A DNA stretch of 64,000 nt from Gigantopelta aegis (lineage: Eukaryota > Mollusca > Gastropoda > Neomphalida > Peltospiridae). The position numbers were made by a program, and so were the translations under genes. Positions 1-18,240 of the stretch are shown here, one piece after another (the stretch's first letter is position 1; every line of letters starts with the position of its first letter). Under the pieces are notes generated by a model. The model was not told the origin of the DNA. It saw only the letters and a list, made by a program, of their open reading frames with translations, and did no database searches. The stretch covers positions 38,947,544 to 39,011,543 of the forward strand of contig NC_054703.1 in assembly GCF_016097555.1 (NCBI RefSeq), written 5' to 3'.

Positions 1-366
1 TGAAGAATAATAAATTATTGGACACATTTCCGTAACTCTCGATTGCAATGTTTTAAATAGATGTCGGGTTGAACGAGTACGAAAGCATAGTAGAGGGCCT
101 AGTCACGTTTTCACTTCCTCGGATTTAGATTTGTAATGAGCTGAAAATTTAATTATTAAACAAATTTAAAATCACAATCTTAAAGGTACTTAGTACTAAT
201 ATATATTATTGTTTTCTATCTTTCTTTGTTCTGGTTTTGTCTGTTGTTGTTGTTGTTGTTGTTGTTGTTTTGTTGAGGGGAATGTGGAATGTACAACTTA
301 TATATTTAATTATACAACCACACAATTTACTTCCATATAAATTCATTGTGTACTGTGTTTTAATCT

Positions 367-450
<84 letters not shown>

Positions 451-1136
451 TGTGCTGAGGTGTAAGTAAGTCCTTTTTTTCCTTTCTGTATTTTAGTTGG
501 CGATCGGGAGTATTACTCAGCATTACTTAGCATTACAAGAAATCGACAGCCATCCTAAAACTTTGTGCTACGATAGGATATGCTACTATGTGTCCTCGAA
601 TTCGGTGATAATAACACATTGATTAATACATCTTATAAACAACTGTTAACCAGTTCAGAAATATCTGCCTAACATGATATATTATGTAATCAAAATATGT
701 ACACACGCACAAGTAAGTATACGCGCGAGAGAGGGAGGGAGAAAGAAAGAAACAGGGGGAGAGTGAACGAGGAAGACAGAGACCGAAAAGGGAGACAGGA
801 ATGGGGGTGTGGTACGAGAAAAAATAAGGACAGACTGAATGAATTAATGAATCATGTTTAAATACAATGAAGCACAAAAATAAATCAATAAATAAATGAA
901 CGAACGAACGAACGAACGAACGAATGAATAAATAAATAAATAAAATATAAAATTAACAACGTAGGCTTTTGGGTGCCAAACAATGGTAGGTATATGGATT
1001 TGACTATCACAGAACGAAAGATCGATAAAACAAATACATGACAGACAGAGGGAATGCCACACATATCATTTATAACAATAACAAATATGATACACTGTTT
1101 CAACCGTAAGTTAAACTTAAAATTCAAAATTCTTAC

Positions 1137-1215
1137 TTGGTGGTAACACAAGTGTTGACGAGGACACCAGCAGAGCAGCAACTACCACGACCAACGACGT
1201 CAACAGTGAGGCCAT
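1137..1215 (-). CDS. Signal-peptide exon (exon 1) of an antistasin-like gene, left-most array member
   Basis: Reading leftward from the ATG at 1,215, the exon gives 26 residues, beginning MASLLTSLVVVVAALL and ending in VLPP: a basic-poor hydrophobic secretion signal. It ends one base into a codon at a strong donor (CCAA|GTAAGA). It is paralogous to the exon at 15,944-16,019. Exons 2 and 3 of this gene would lie left of base 1. The methionine is supported by the same ATG in both copies and by the divergent second residue (Ala against Thr). Between the copies the exon differs by substitutions and by a three-base in-frame length change (26 against 25 residues). Confidence 0.72.
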
Positions 1216-1277
1216 TCTGATTCCGGAATTCAGAAGAGAATAGACAACAGATGTCTGTATCACCAGAACAAATTCGG

Positions 1278-1287
1278 TATTTATGTA
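1278..1287 (-). promoter_or_regulatory. Altered TATA-box position upstream of the left-most exon 1
   Basis: On the minus strand this reads TACATAAATA, at the same place where the paralogous gene has TATATAAATA (16,097-16,106). The second T of the TATA core is C here. Its role as a promoter is inferred from position (about 65-70 bases before the ATG) and from conservation of the flanking sequence. Confidence 0.4.
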
Positions 1288-1972
1288 AGAATGTCTTGGT
1301 GTTTTGCATTGTAAATGTTTTCGTGTTTAATTAATAAAAGATTTTACGTCAGACATTTGTATTGCGTGACCCCCGCCAGGTAGTCGCGTCATAGGATCCG
1401 GGTTAATAGGACGGGTCCAGAAATGCCAAGCGGGAGTGGGGTAGGGTGATGGGTTGTAAGATTGAGTTTACTCTTCTTGAAGCCCTTTGATAGATATTCT
1501 AAATATCATCTAGTCGATCCTAAACAGTTAGAGAGCGGAATGTTACTTAAAACAACGTACATTTAATATTAGTTATTTTATGTCTAACACCTTGCCCCCT
1601 CCTTCGAAATCCATTCCAATGGGTGTGATATAAATGTATATGTGTTGCCAAATGCGAACTGTTTACTATCACTGTCTCTGACAGTGACAATTTATAGCAC
1701 GAGAAAGTACCAGGAATCAAACACAACTGTCACTCTGGTCCGGAACTTGTTTTTTTAAAAGTGTCAGGAGATATTCCAAGTAAGGGTGAGACACTGACTC
1801 ATGCGTGTGTGTGTTGTGTGCGTGCGCGCGTTCCTGCGTGCGCGTGTGTGTGGAATCAGCCAAATGTCGACATGACCATAAGTTAGACACCGGGTATGAA
1901 AACCTTAAATTTGTAGTAGAGCGAAATAAGAGTGTGTGACGTTGAATCGGGAAAATACCCTTAAAATAGACT

Positions 1973-2280
1973 GGGGGCGAGACGTAGCCCAGTGGTAAAA
2001 CGCTCGCCTGATGCTCAGTCGGTCTAGGATCAATCCCCGCCGGTAGCTCATTGCGACATTTCTCGTTCCATCCAGTGCACCACAACTGGTATATTAAAAT
2101 GTGTGGTATGTTCTATCCTGTCTATGGGATAGTGCATATAAAAGATCCCTTGCTACTAATGTAACAACGTAGCGGGTTTCCTCTCTTAGACAATATGTCA
2201 CAATCATCAAATGTTTGACATCCAATAGTCGATGATTAATTAATCAGTGTGCTCTAGTTGTGTCATTAAACAAAACGAAC
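1973..2280 (+). mobile_element. tRNA-derived SINE, family I
   Basis: The head has a pol III type A box (TAGCCCAGTGGT) and a B box-like GGATCAATCCC. It is followed by the body shared by many elements in this window: cgttccatccagtgcaccac, then a segment with gggatagtgcatataaaaga, then cgggtttcctctctta. The tail is a run of gtcattaaacaaaac. The copy is diverged. Its paralogue in the second duplication copy is at 16,612-16,916, so the insertion predates the duplication. Confidence 0.85.
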
Positions 2281-2294
2281 TTTAAACTGACTAA

Positions 2295-3977
2295 TGCTAG
2301 TGTCAGACTACCAACTGTCACAACGGAGTTGGCCAAGTCGCCGATCTGACGTATCAGTTGCTAGTCTGGGCGCTCTTACAACCTGATTCGCGTTGTACGA
2401 GCGATTAGTTGTAATGCTAGATTCAGACTACCAATTGTTTCAACAGAGTTGGCCAACTCGGCAATCTCTCGACATCTATGACTGCCAACTTGCTAGTCTG
2501 CGCGGTCTTACAACTGGATATTCTTGTCGTATACAACTTCTACCACCGATTAGATGTAATGCTACGATCAGACTACCAACTGTCACGGCGGATTTGGCAA
2601 ACATTCTGCTCTCACGACTTCTACGACTGTCCAGTTGCTAGTCTGACCGTTCTTACAACTCGATTCTTCCCGTATGTAACTGCTACGACCGATTAGTTGT
2701 AATGATAGTCTCAGACTACCAACTGCCACGACGGAGTTGGCCAACTCGCCGATATTACGACTTCTGCAAATATCCAGTTGCTAGTCTGAGTGCTCTTACA
2801 ACTCGATTCTCGTCGTTTACAACTTCTACGACCGATTAATGCTGATGCTAGTCACAGACTACCAACTGTCACGACGAAGTTGGCTAATTCATATATCTCA
2901 CTTCTACAACTATCCAGTTGCTAGTATGAGCAGCCTTCTCGTCGTATACCACTCCTATGACCGATTAATGGTGATGCTAGTTACAGACTACCAACTGTCA
3001 AGACGAAGTTGGCTGACTCATCTATCTCACTTTTACAACTATCCAGTTGCTAGTATGAGCAGCCTTCTGGACGTATACCACTCCTACGACCGATTAATGG
3101 TGATGCTAGTCACAGACTACCAACTGTCACGACGAAGTTGGCTGACTCATCTATCTCACTTCTACAACTATCCAGTTGCTAGTATGAACTGCCTTCTGGT
3201 CGTATACCACTCCTACGACCGATTAATGGTGATGCTAGTCACAGACTACCAACTGTCTCGACGAAGTTGGCTGACTCATCTATCTCACTTCTACAACTAT
3301 CCAGTTGCTAGTATGAACTGCCTTCTGGTCGTATACCACTCCTACGACCGATTAATGGTGATGCTAGTCACAGACTACGAACTGTCACGACGAAGTTGGC
3401 TGACTCATCTATCTCACTTCTACAACTATCCAGTTGCTAGTATGAGCAGCCTTCTGGTCGTATACCACTCCTACGACCGATCAATGGTGATGCTAGTCAC
3501 ATACTACCAACTGTCACGACGAAGTTGGCTGACTCATCTATCTCACTTCTACAACTATCCAGTTGCTAGTATGAGCAGCCTTCTGGTCGTATACCACTCC
3601 TACGACCGATTAATGGTGATGCTAGTCACAGACTACCAACTGTCACGACGAAGTTGGCTGACTCATCTATCTCACTTCTACAACTATCCAGTTGCTAGTA
3701 TGAGCAGCCTTCTGGTCGTATACCACTCCTACGACCGATTAATGGTGATGCTAGTCACAGACTACCAACTGTCACGACGAAGTTGGCTGACTCATCTATC
3801 TCACTTCTACAGATATCCAGTTGCTAGTCTGGGCACCCTTCTCGCCGTATACAACTCCTACGAGAGATCAGTTGTTAATCTGAGCACACCCGTCGTAAGT
3901 TTGGAGTGGTGGAAATTGAAAAAGCAACCGTCGAGTTGGCCAACTTCGTCGTGACAGTTGATACTCTTAGATTAGCA
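2295..3977. mobile_element. Non-autonomous PIF/Harbinger-type element with a 12-unit internal tandem array
   Basis: The left end is TGCTAGTGTCAGACTACCAA and the right end, read inward on the minus strand, is TGCTAATCTAAGAGTATCAA. These are imperfect terminal inverted repeats related to those of the 17,393-22,680 Harbinger. Both ends are flanked by TAA (2,292-2,294 and 3,978-3,980), the 3-bp duplication typical of this superfamily. The interior has about 12 units, each starting with a terminus-like CAGACTACCAACTGTCACGA. The last eight or so are regular at 129 bp and nearly identical. Because 129 is a multiple of three, a 371-codon open frame runs across them; this is not evidence of coding. 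Confidence 0.85.
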
Positions 3978-4555
3978 TAACTCTGCAAACTGTTTTAATA
4001 AAACGATTTTGTTTAGATTATTGTAGAAATGAAACGAAAGGAATGTTTGGTTCACAACAAATCACTACATTTTTAAAGTGATAGATTGTCTTGTTATTTT
4101 TTAACACTAGTATATATTGTCCACTATTAGTGTTGTTTTTAAAATTGAAATCAGACATTGCTTGTATTTAATTGATTAGATCATCCATTTCCGTGGTCAT
4201 CTTTTTTTTTTCTTACACAACCGTTGGTGAGAACAGGATCTGTTATTTTTGATAACATATAGTTGTTTACACTACACACGTACGTATGTTAACAATTTCA
4301 AAATATACGACTGGCTGCTCCTAGGTGATGACCAGGTCACCAATGCCATACGTCCAATAAAAAAAACCCAGCACAGTGGAAACTGATTACACTTTGAGGT
4401 ATAGTTAGTTAACCTGACAATCATGTGCCTGCGACGCGTAAGTCAGCTACAAGTGCAAAGGCTGTAAATAACTTTTAGTCGAAAAAGATGTTAACATTTG
4501 CTTAAAACCTGGTTTTTGAGTATATGTAAGAACTAGAATAATGCATTCGTGTCCG

Positions 4556-4775
4556 TTAGATACCATTTTATTTACGGTTATATGGTGTCAAACATGGGCT
4601 ACTCTTTTCGATTAGCAGCAAGGGATCTTTTATATGCACCATCCCACAGACAGGATTGTACATACCACGACCTTTGTTACAGCAGTTGTGGAGCACTGGC
4701 TGGAGCAAGAAATAGACCAATGGACCAACCGACGGGGATCGATCCCAAATTGAGCTGAGCTACGTCTCGCCCCAA
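4556..4775 (-). mobile_element. SINE family I, internally deleted
   Basis: The reverse-oriented tail (attttatttacggttatatgg) runs into the body (agcaagggatcttttatatg) and ends at the tRNA-like head (ggggatcgatcccaaattga). Compared with the paralogue at 23,213-23,518, part of the middle and part of the head are missing, so two deletions happened after the duplication. Confidence 0.8.
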
Positions 4776-5070
4776 GTCTATTTAAAGGGTATGTTCCCGG
4801 TTAAACGTCACACAGTCTTATTTCTCTTTACTACAAATTTAAGATTTCCATACCCGGTGTCTAACTTATGGTTATGTCGACATTTGGCTGATTCCACACA
4901 AACTTACGCACGCACGAACGCGCGCACGCGCACAACACACACGCACGCACGCACGCACGCAACACACACACACGTGGTAGCAACCAACCACAAACAAAGA
5001 CACACACAAAAGTCAAGGATAAACGTTTCCCAGACAGAGACGGAGAGAGAACGAAAGTTTTAATGAGAGA

Positions 5071-5392
<322 letters not shown>

Positions 5393-6200
5393 CATAAGGG
5401 AGAGAGACTCTTTTGTAGCCACATACATCACTGTACTGGGCAATCCACTAACTGGCAACAGATATGACTTTTCCTGATTACGTAATTTTTACGTTCATCG
5501 TGTATGTATGTATGTATATATCTTCTTCATGATTTCACAGATCCCATACATTGTTATGTCAGGAGTGTAACAATTGTCAGCATCATTATAGTACATATTT
5601 ATGAAATTATTAGTTACTTTTAAAAATTGTATTATGGCATTTTTCTGCAAATGATAGCAAATACAAGTACTATTAGCATACAATATTATATATAATCACT
5701 AACGTTGTTGTTCAGTTGAAGTTCTTTTGTCAAACAACTTTTTTTCATCAGTTGCAACCCTCACGTTTGCTACACATACACGTAATGAACCATTAACGAA
5801 ATTGCATATCAGAATATAATTACCTACAGTAATTACAATAAAATGCACTAAGTCGTACTTAATATTATTCAAGTTTAAAGTGACACGCATACAATTTGTA
5901 TAGCGTTCCCATGACGTTCACGTCTCAGACTATTAGAGACTCGAGTCTAGACTCTAAATGTTTTATAAGCACCAGGCCTGGACCTGAATGTTACTCTCCT
6001 GACGTGAACTATCGATAACATACTTTGATGTAGCGAACAAATGGTATCTTGAATATTTTCATCTTACTAATGAAGCGCATTTTGTACAGACAACGGCTCA
6101 TAAGAGATATACGTTTTGGTTTCATTGGTTCTAAACATGAAAACCGCATGTGTTCATTAAGTTTTTACTTCATTTTTCGGCAATGCTGCAAGTCTCTTAA

Positions 6201-6583
6201 AGGGACATTCCTGAGTTTCCTTCAATTTTAAAGATGTTATCGACTAACAGAGACTTTTTAACTACTGTAATTACGTATTAAATATATTTTTTCTTGATAA
6301 AATATTTGTGAATGTATATTAAACTTGTTCCTGATCGTTCTAATATTTGTACAGTGTTATATTTCATTTTATTTCCTAAAATAAATGTGTTCGTACGTAC
6401 GAAATTGTTTGAAGACAAAATCCAGTTTGGGCATTTTACAAATATTAAGACGATCAGAGACACAACTAATATACAGATACTGATATTCTAAACAAGAAAA
6501 TCTATTTAATATGTAAGGTTAATCGTAGAAATATTTTATTAGTAGGAAACCTCTTACAATGCAGCAAACTCAGGAATGACCCT
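6201..6583. mobile_element. TTAA-flanked MITE with palindromic ends
   Basis: The ends are AGGGACATTCCTGAGTTT and, inward from the other side, AGGGTCATTCCTGAGTTT, bordered by TTAA at 6,197-6,200 and 6,584-6,587. There is no coding sequence. The same family occurs at 9,106, 24,820, 27,701 and 55,192. The TTAA duplication points to piggyBac-like or Kolobok-like mobilisation; I cannot tell which from a MITE alone. Confidence 0.8.
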
Positions 6584-8302
6584 TTAATACATTTAAAAAT
6601 GATTTACTAAATAATGAATAAAGGTTTCCATAATACATGCCACTATAATGTTTCATGAGTTGTACCTTAGTTCTTTTGTGGAAGGTCAGGAGTGTAACAA
6701 CACATATGTAATGTTGGTCCATGTACTAACCATATACCTTCCGGCTGGGTCAAAGTTCGAGCGGAACCGAACTTTTGATAGAGAAATTAACACCATCAGT
6801 CATTTAATTGGTTATAAATGTGAGTGTGTTGGTTGTAAAAAAAAAAAAAAAAAGGTTTCATCTTGGCAAAACATTTATGCAATTTATTTCATCTAGTACC
6901 ACTGTGTTAAGTAGCCTTGTGCTTGAAAAATGTATGGGGTACCTCCAAATATGTCCTCAGATTTTGTGCGGAACTAGAGTAGTCATAAACGCTACCCGTT
7001 ATCTCTGAAATGAGCAGCTTGACCCCCATTTGCTTCTGGTTCACTTTAAAGGTGAGGGTGGTAGTATTTATATTGGTGGTGTTTATGTCGATTGATGTGC
7101 TGCAGGTAGGAGGTTTAACCGCGTATGTTATTATTATCGTTTATGGGATTTGATTTGGTAGTATGCACCCTACAATGTGCCTGGCTGAAGACATTGATTC
7201 TATTTTGGTTACGTTTCTTCGATGTGAAAATATAAGTGTCACTGCTGTGTTTGCTTTTAATACGAGGCTTGATTTTGTTATTTTTATGAATGCAAATTGT
7301 TAAAAACAGTTACCTAATTTTTTATCTTATTGTTAGGCCAAAGTAAATAAATTCCTGGTCTATTGTCTTGCCCTCGAGTGTCAACATTTGTTTTATTATT
7401 TTTATTTCCCGTGGTATGATGTCGATTTTAGTAGGAGTAACCTGTTGGTTATACAGAATCCACCGTACTACTGTTTAGGAAAATATTTAGGGTACCAAGG
7501 CAAAGAATGGGGCACCATGGTCATTGACGATGGACCAAGGCAGATAAAGAAGACACAAAAAAAAAAAAATATATATATACCCTTCTTTCCTGGGCTATCC
7601 ATGCTTTACAAAAACAGGAGAACAACAACCACATCGCCGCATCAATTCTTACCAGAGACCGACTTGTTTATGACCTTACACATAGATTCAGAATAAACGT
7701 TTTCCATGTGTTCTATGTACATACTTCTGTCTCATTAAAAGCATATCATATCGCATTTTAACCCCCAAAACAATTAAATGGGCATATACATTTTAACTTG
7801 AAATATGTCAGGAGTGTAATAATATACAACTATTTAACATGTTCAGTGATTATTTGTGTTGCTGTTTGTGGAGATATCTAGCCAATATGTTGTTCATTTC
7901 TTCATAATGATCTGGAAACCAAAACGATATGGCATCTTGAAGCAACATGGTCCAATTTGTGTAATGTTCACATGGTTCTAAAGTGTTAATTGTTTTTAAC
8001 CATGTATTGTTTACTTAGTTATCTGAACTTTAAAACCATAAACATAGTTTTTGTTTTGAAACAAAGAACTTCGTTTTAGTTGAAAAGAAATATAAAAAAT
8101 TAATTCAATGGTAAATCCTAGTGGTATTTTCTGGGATTTGTAGGATATCCATGATTGCTGTGGATTTTAAGCAAATATGGTGTTACATATACAATGGCAC
8201 ACCTGATGAAATGAAACATTTTTTATTTTCAACAACTGCGTCACTCAAAAGAGACATTGTTTATGTCCACCCAGTTTTAAAAGTGTCAGTCTGTCTTTTG
8301 TC

Positions 8303-8511
<209 letters not shown>

Positions 8512-8628
8512 TCTCACGCTGTCCCTCCCTCCCACCCTCCTTTTTTGTTTTGACTTCCTCACCATCTCATATATGTTTATACACCCATGCGTGCTGTAAT
8601 AATGACAGAAACTGATAGTGCTTGCAGT

Positions 8629-8634
8629 TTTATT
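8629..8634 (-). promoter_or_regulatory. Poly(A) signal AATAAA of the antistasin-like gene
   Basis: A minus-strand AATAAA lies about 130 bases beyond the exon 3 stop codon. In copy 2 the same position reads ACTAAA (plus strand cagttttagttgataatt, about 26,953-26,970), so the canonical hexamer is lost there. Assignment as the true signal is inference from position. Confidence 0.5.
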
Positions 8635-8762
8635 TGATAATTAAACAGCAATCTGCGTCTATGTGTAGTGCCACCTGAAAAAACGTCGATTCCGTGTGTG
8701 ATACTGATCTAGTACGTGGTACTGACCACGTACGTGATACTGCTCCAGTACGTGATAGTTGT

Positions 8763-16019
<7,257 letters not shown>

Positions 16020-16096
16020 TCTGACTTCTGAATTCACAAGAGAATAAACAACAGATGTCTGTATCACCAGGATGCAAAACAGAAGAACAAATTCGG

Positions 16097-16106
16097 TATT
16101 TATATA
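16097..16106 (-). promoter_or_regulatory. TATA box of the complete antistasin-like gene
   Basis: TATATAAATA on the minus strand lies 78 bases before the exon 1 ATG and leaves room for a short 5' untranslated leader. The paralogous site at 1,278-1,287 has a C in the core. Function is inferred from sequence and position. Confidence 0.55.
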
Positions 16107-16611
16107 AGAATGTCTTGTTGTTTTGCATTGTAAATGTTTTCGTGTTTAATTAATTAAAGATTTTACGTCAGGCATGTGACAGGTAGTCGCGTCATAGGAT
16201 CCGGGTTAATAGGACGGGCCCAGAAATGCCAAGCGGGAGTGGGGTAGGGTGATGGGTTGTAAGATTGAGTTTACTCTTCTTGAAGCCCTTTGATAGATAT
16301 TCTAAATATCATCTAGTCGATCCTAAACAGTTAGAGAGTGGAATGTTACTTAAAACAACGTACATTTAATATTAGTTAGTTTATGTCTAACACCTTGCCC
16401 CCTCCTTCGAAATCCATTCCAATGGGTGTGATATAAATGTATAAGTGTTGTCAAAGGCGAAATGTTCACTATGACAGTGACAATTTATAGCACGAGAAAG
16501 TACCAGGAAATGCGTGTTTTTAAACACATAATTGTCACTCTGGTCGGGAACTTGTTTTTAAAAGTGTCAGAAGATATTCCAAGTAAGGGTGAGACACTGA
16601 CTCATGCTGGA

Positions 16612-16916
16612 ACGAGGCGTAGCTCAGTCGTAAAACGTTCGCCTGATGCGCTGTCGGTCTTGTATCAATCCTCGTCGGTGGCCCATAGGGACATTTCTCG
16701 TTCCATCCAATTCACCACAACTGGTATATTAAAAGTTGTGGTATGTGCTATCCTGTCTATGAGATGGTGCATATAAACGATCCCTTGCTACTAATGTAAC
16801 AATGTAGCAGATTTCCTACCTTAGACAGTATGTCAGAATTACCAAATGTTTGACATACAGTAGTCGATGATTAACAAATCAATGTGCTTTAGTTGTGTCG
16901 TTAAACAAAACAAAAT
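16612..16916 (+). mobile_element. SINE family I, paralogue of 1,973-2,280
   Basis: Head gaggcgtagctcagtcgtaa, B box-like TGTATCAATCC, body gagatggtgcatataaacga, tail gtcgttaaacaaaac. It sits at the same place relative to the Harbinger-type MITE as in copy 1. Confidence 0.85.
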
Positions 16917-16929
16917 TTAAACTGACTAA

Positions 16930-17392
16930 TGCTAGTGTCAGACTACCAACTGTCACAACGGAATTGCCCAACTCGCCGATCTGACGTATCAGTATACAAC
17001 TCCTACGACCGATTAGTTGTAATGATAACCTCAGACTACCAACTGCCACGACGGAGTTGGGCAACTCGTCGATCTCTCGACTTTTACGACTATCCAGTTG
17101 CTAATCTGAGCTGTCTTACAACTCAATTCTCGCCGTATACAACTCCTATGATCGATTAATGGTAATGCTAGTGACATACTACCAACTGTCACGACGAAGT
17201 TGGCTGACTCATCTATCTCACTTCTACAAATATCCAGTTGCTAGTCTGGGCACCCTTCTCGCCGTATACAACTCCTACGACAGATCAGTTGTTAATCTGA
17301 GCGCACCCGTCGTAAGTTTGGAGTGGTGGAAATTTAAAAAGCAACCGTCGAGTTGGCCAACTTCGTCGTGACAGTTGATACTCTTAGATTAA
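16930..17392. mobile_element. Non-autonomous Harbinger-type element, copy 2, three internal units, right tip invaded
   Basis: The left end TGCTAGTGTCAGACTACCAA and its flanking TAA (16,927-16,929) match copy 1. Only about three terminus-like units remain, against twelve in copy 1. The right-end sequence runs acagttgatactcttagatt and then, at the last few bases, is interrupted by the autonomous Harbinger starting at 17,393. The homologous remainder resumes at 22,681. Confidence 0.8.
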
Positions 17393-17568
17393 TGCCGGGC
17401 TCAGACTACCAACTGCCACGACGGAGTTGGCCAATTCGACCGTTGCGTTGTATTTTGCTCAACTCGCCACTAACGACTGGTGCGCTCAGACTAACAACTA
17501 ATCGTCGGCAATCCACCACGATCGTGATGTCATTTGTATGACGTTGCATGCACACGTGATCAATGTAG

Positions 17569-18188
17569 ATGAAACAGATGAGAATGGATATTATGTATGG
17601 TCTAGCCGCGGTCGCCATTGTCAGACTTCGCAGAAAACGGAGACTGAGGAGGAATGGTCGACCGTGGGCTAGGCCACATATTGTTGATCGTGGGGAGCAA
17701 GGTGCTTTTGAAAACCTTCTCCCCATCCTTAGGCTTAAAGAGCCAACACAGTATACTAATTTTTTGAGAATGCCGTCAGACATTTTTGGCGTCCTTCTTG
17801 GATTAGTGACTCCCCTGATCACCAAGAAAGACACATCTTTCAGACCGGCAATTACCCCAGCTGAACGACTAGCAGTCACTATACGGTTTCTGGCTACCGG
17901 TAAGTAATTTGTTGCACCTGCTGTCACATACTGTTGTGTATCATGTATTATGCATTTTCTTAAAGTCGCATAATACCTGAAACTGTTTTAGTACTTTATT
18001 TACTTTACTATTTAATTTAAGTACATGTATCAATATGTGTACACATACTTATAAATCATAAAAAGGCACACTTCAAATCACATTGTATAATTATTATATC
18101 ATGCGTTATTGTTCAATATGTATCTTACAATCGCAACAGGAAATCATACACGTGAGTTGTGTGAACCTTCCCGACCCCAAACACACAC

Positions 18189-18240
<52 letters not shown>

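Noticed and set aside
1973-2060. SINE heads as genuine tRNA genes
   Set aside because: A and B box-like motifs are present but the cloverleaf is not conserved, and the SINE body and tail follow directly.
2839-3954. 371-codon open frame with 43-residue repeats (DYQLSRRSWLTHLSHFYNYP)
   Set aside because: It exists because the 129-bp unit is a multiple of three. The units are transposon-terminus-like DNA inside a TIR- and TAA-bounded element, and copy 2 has only three units.
7388-7696. Possible small gene conserved in both duplication copies (IQNPPYYCLGKYLGYQGKEW)
   Set aside because: The copies differ by frame-changing A-run length just downstream, no domain is recognised, and the reading is no better conserved than its flanks.
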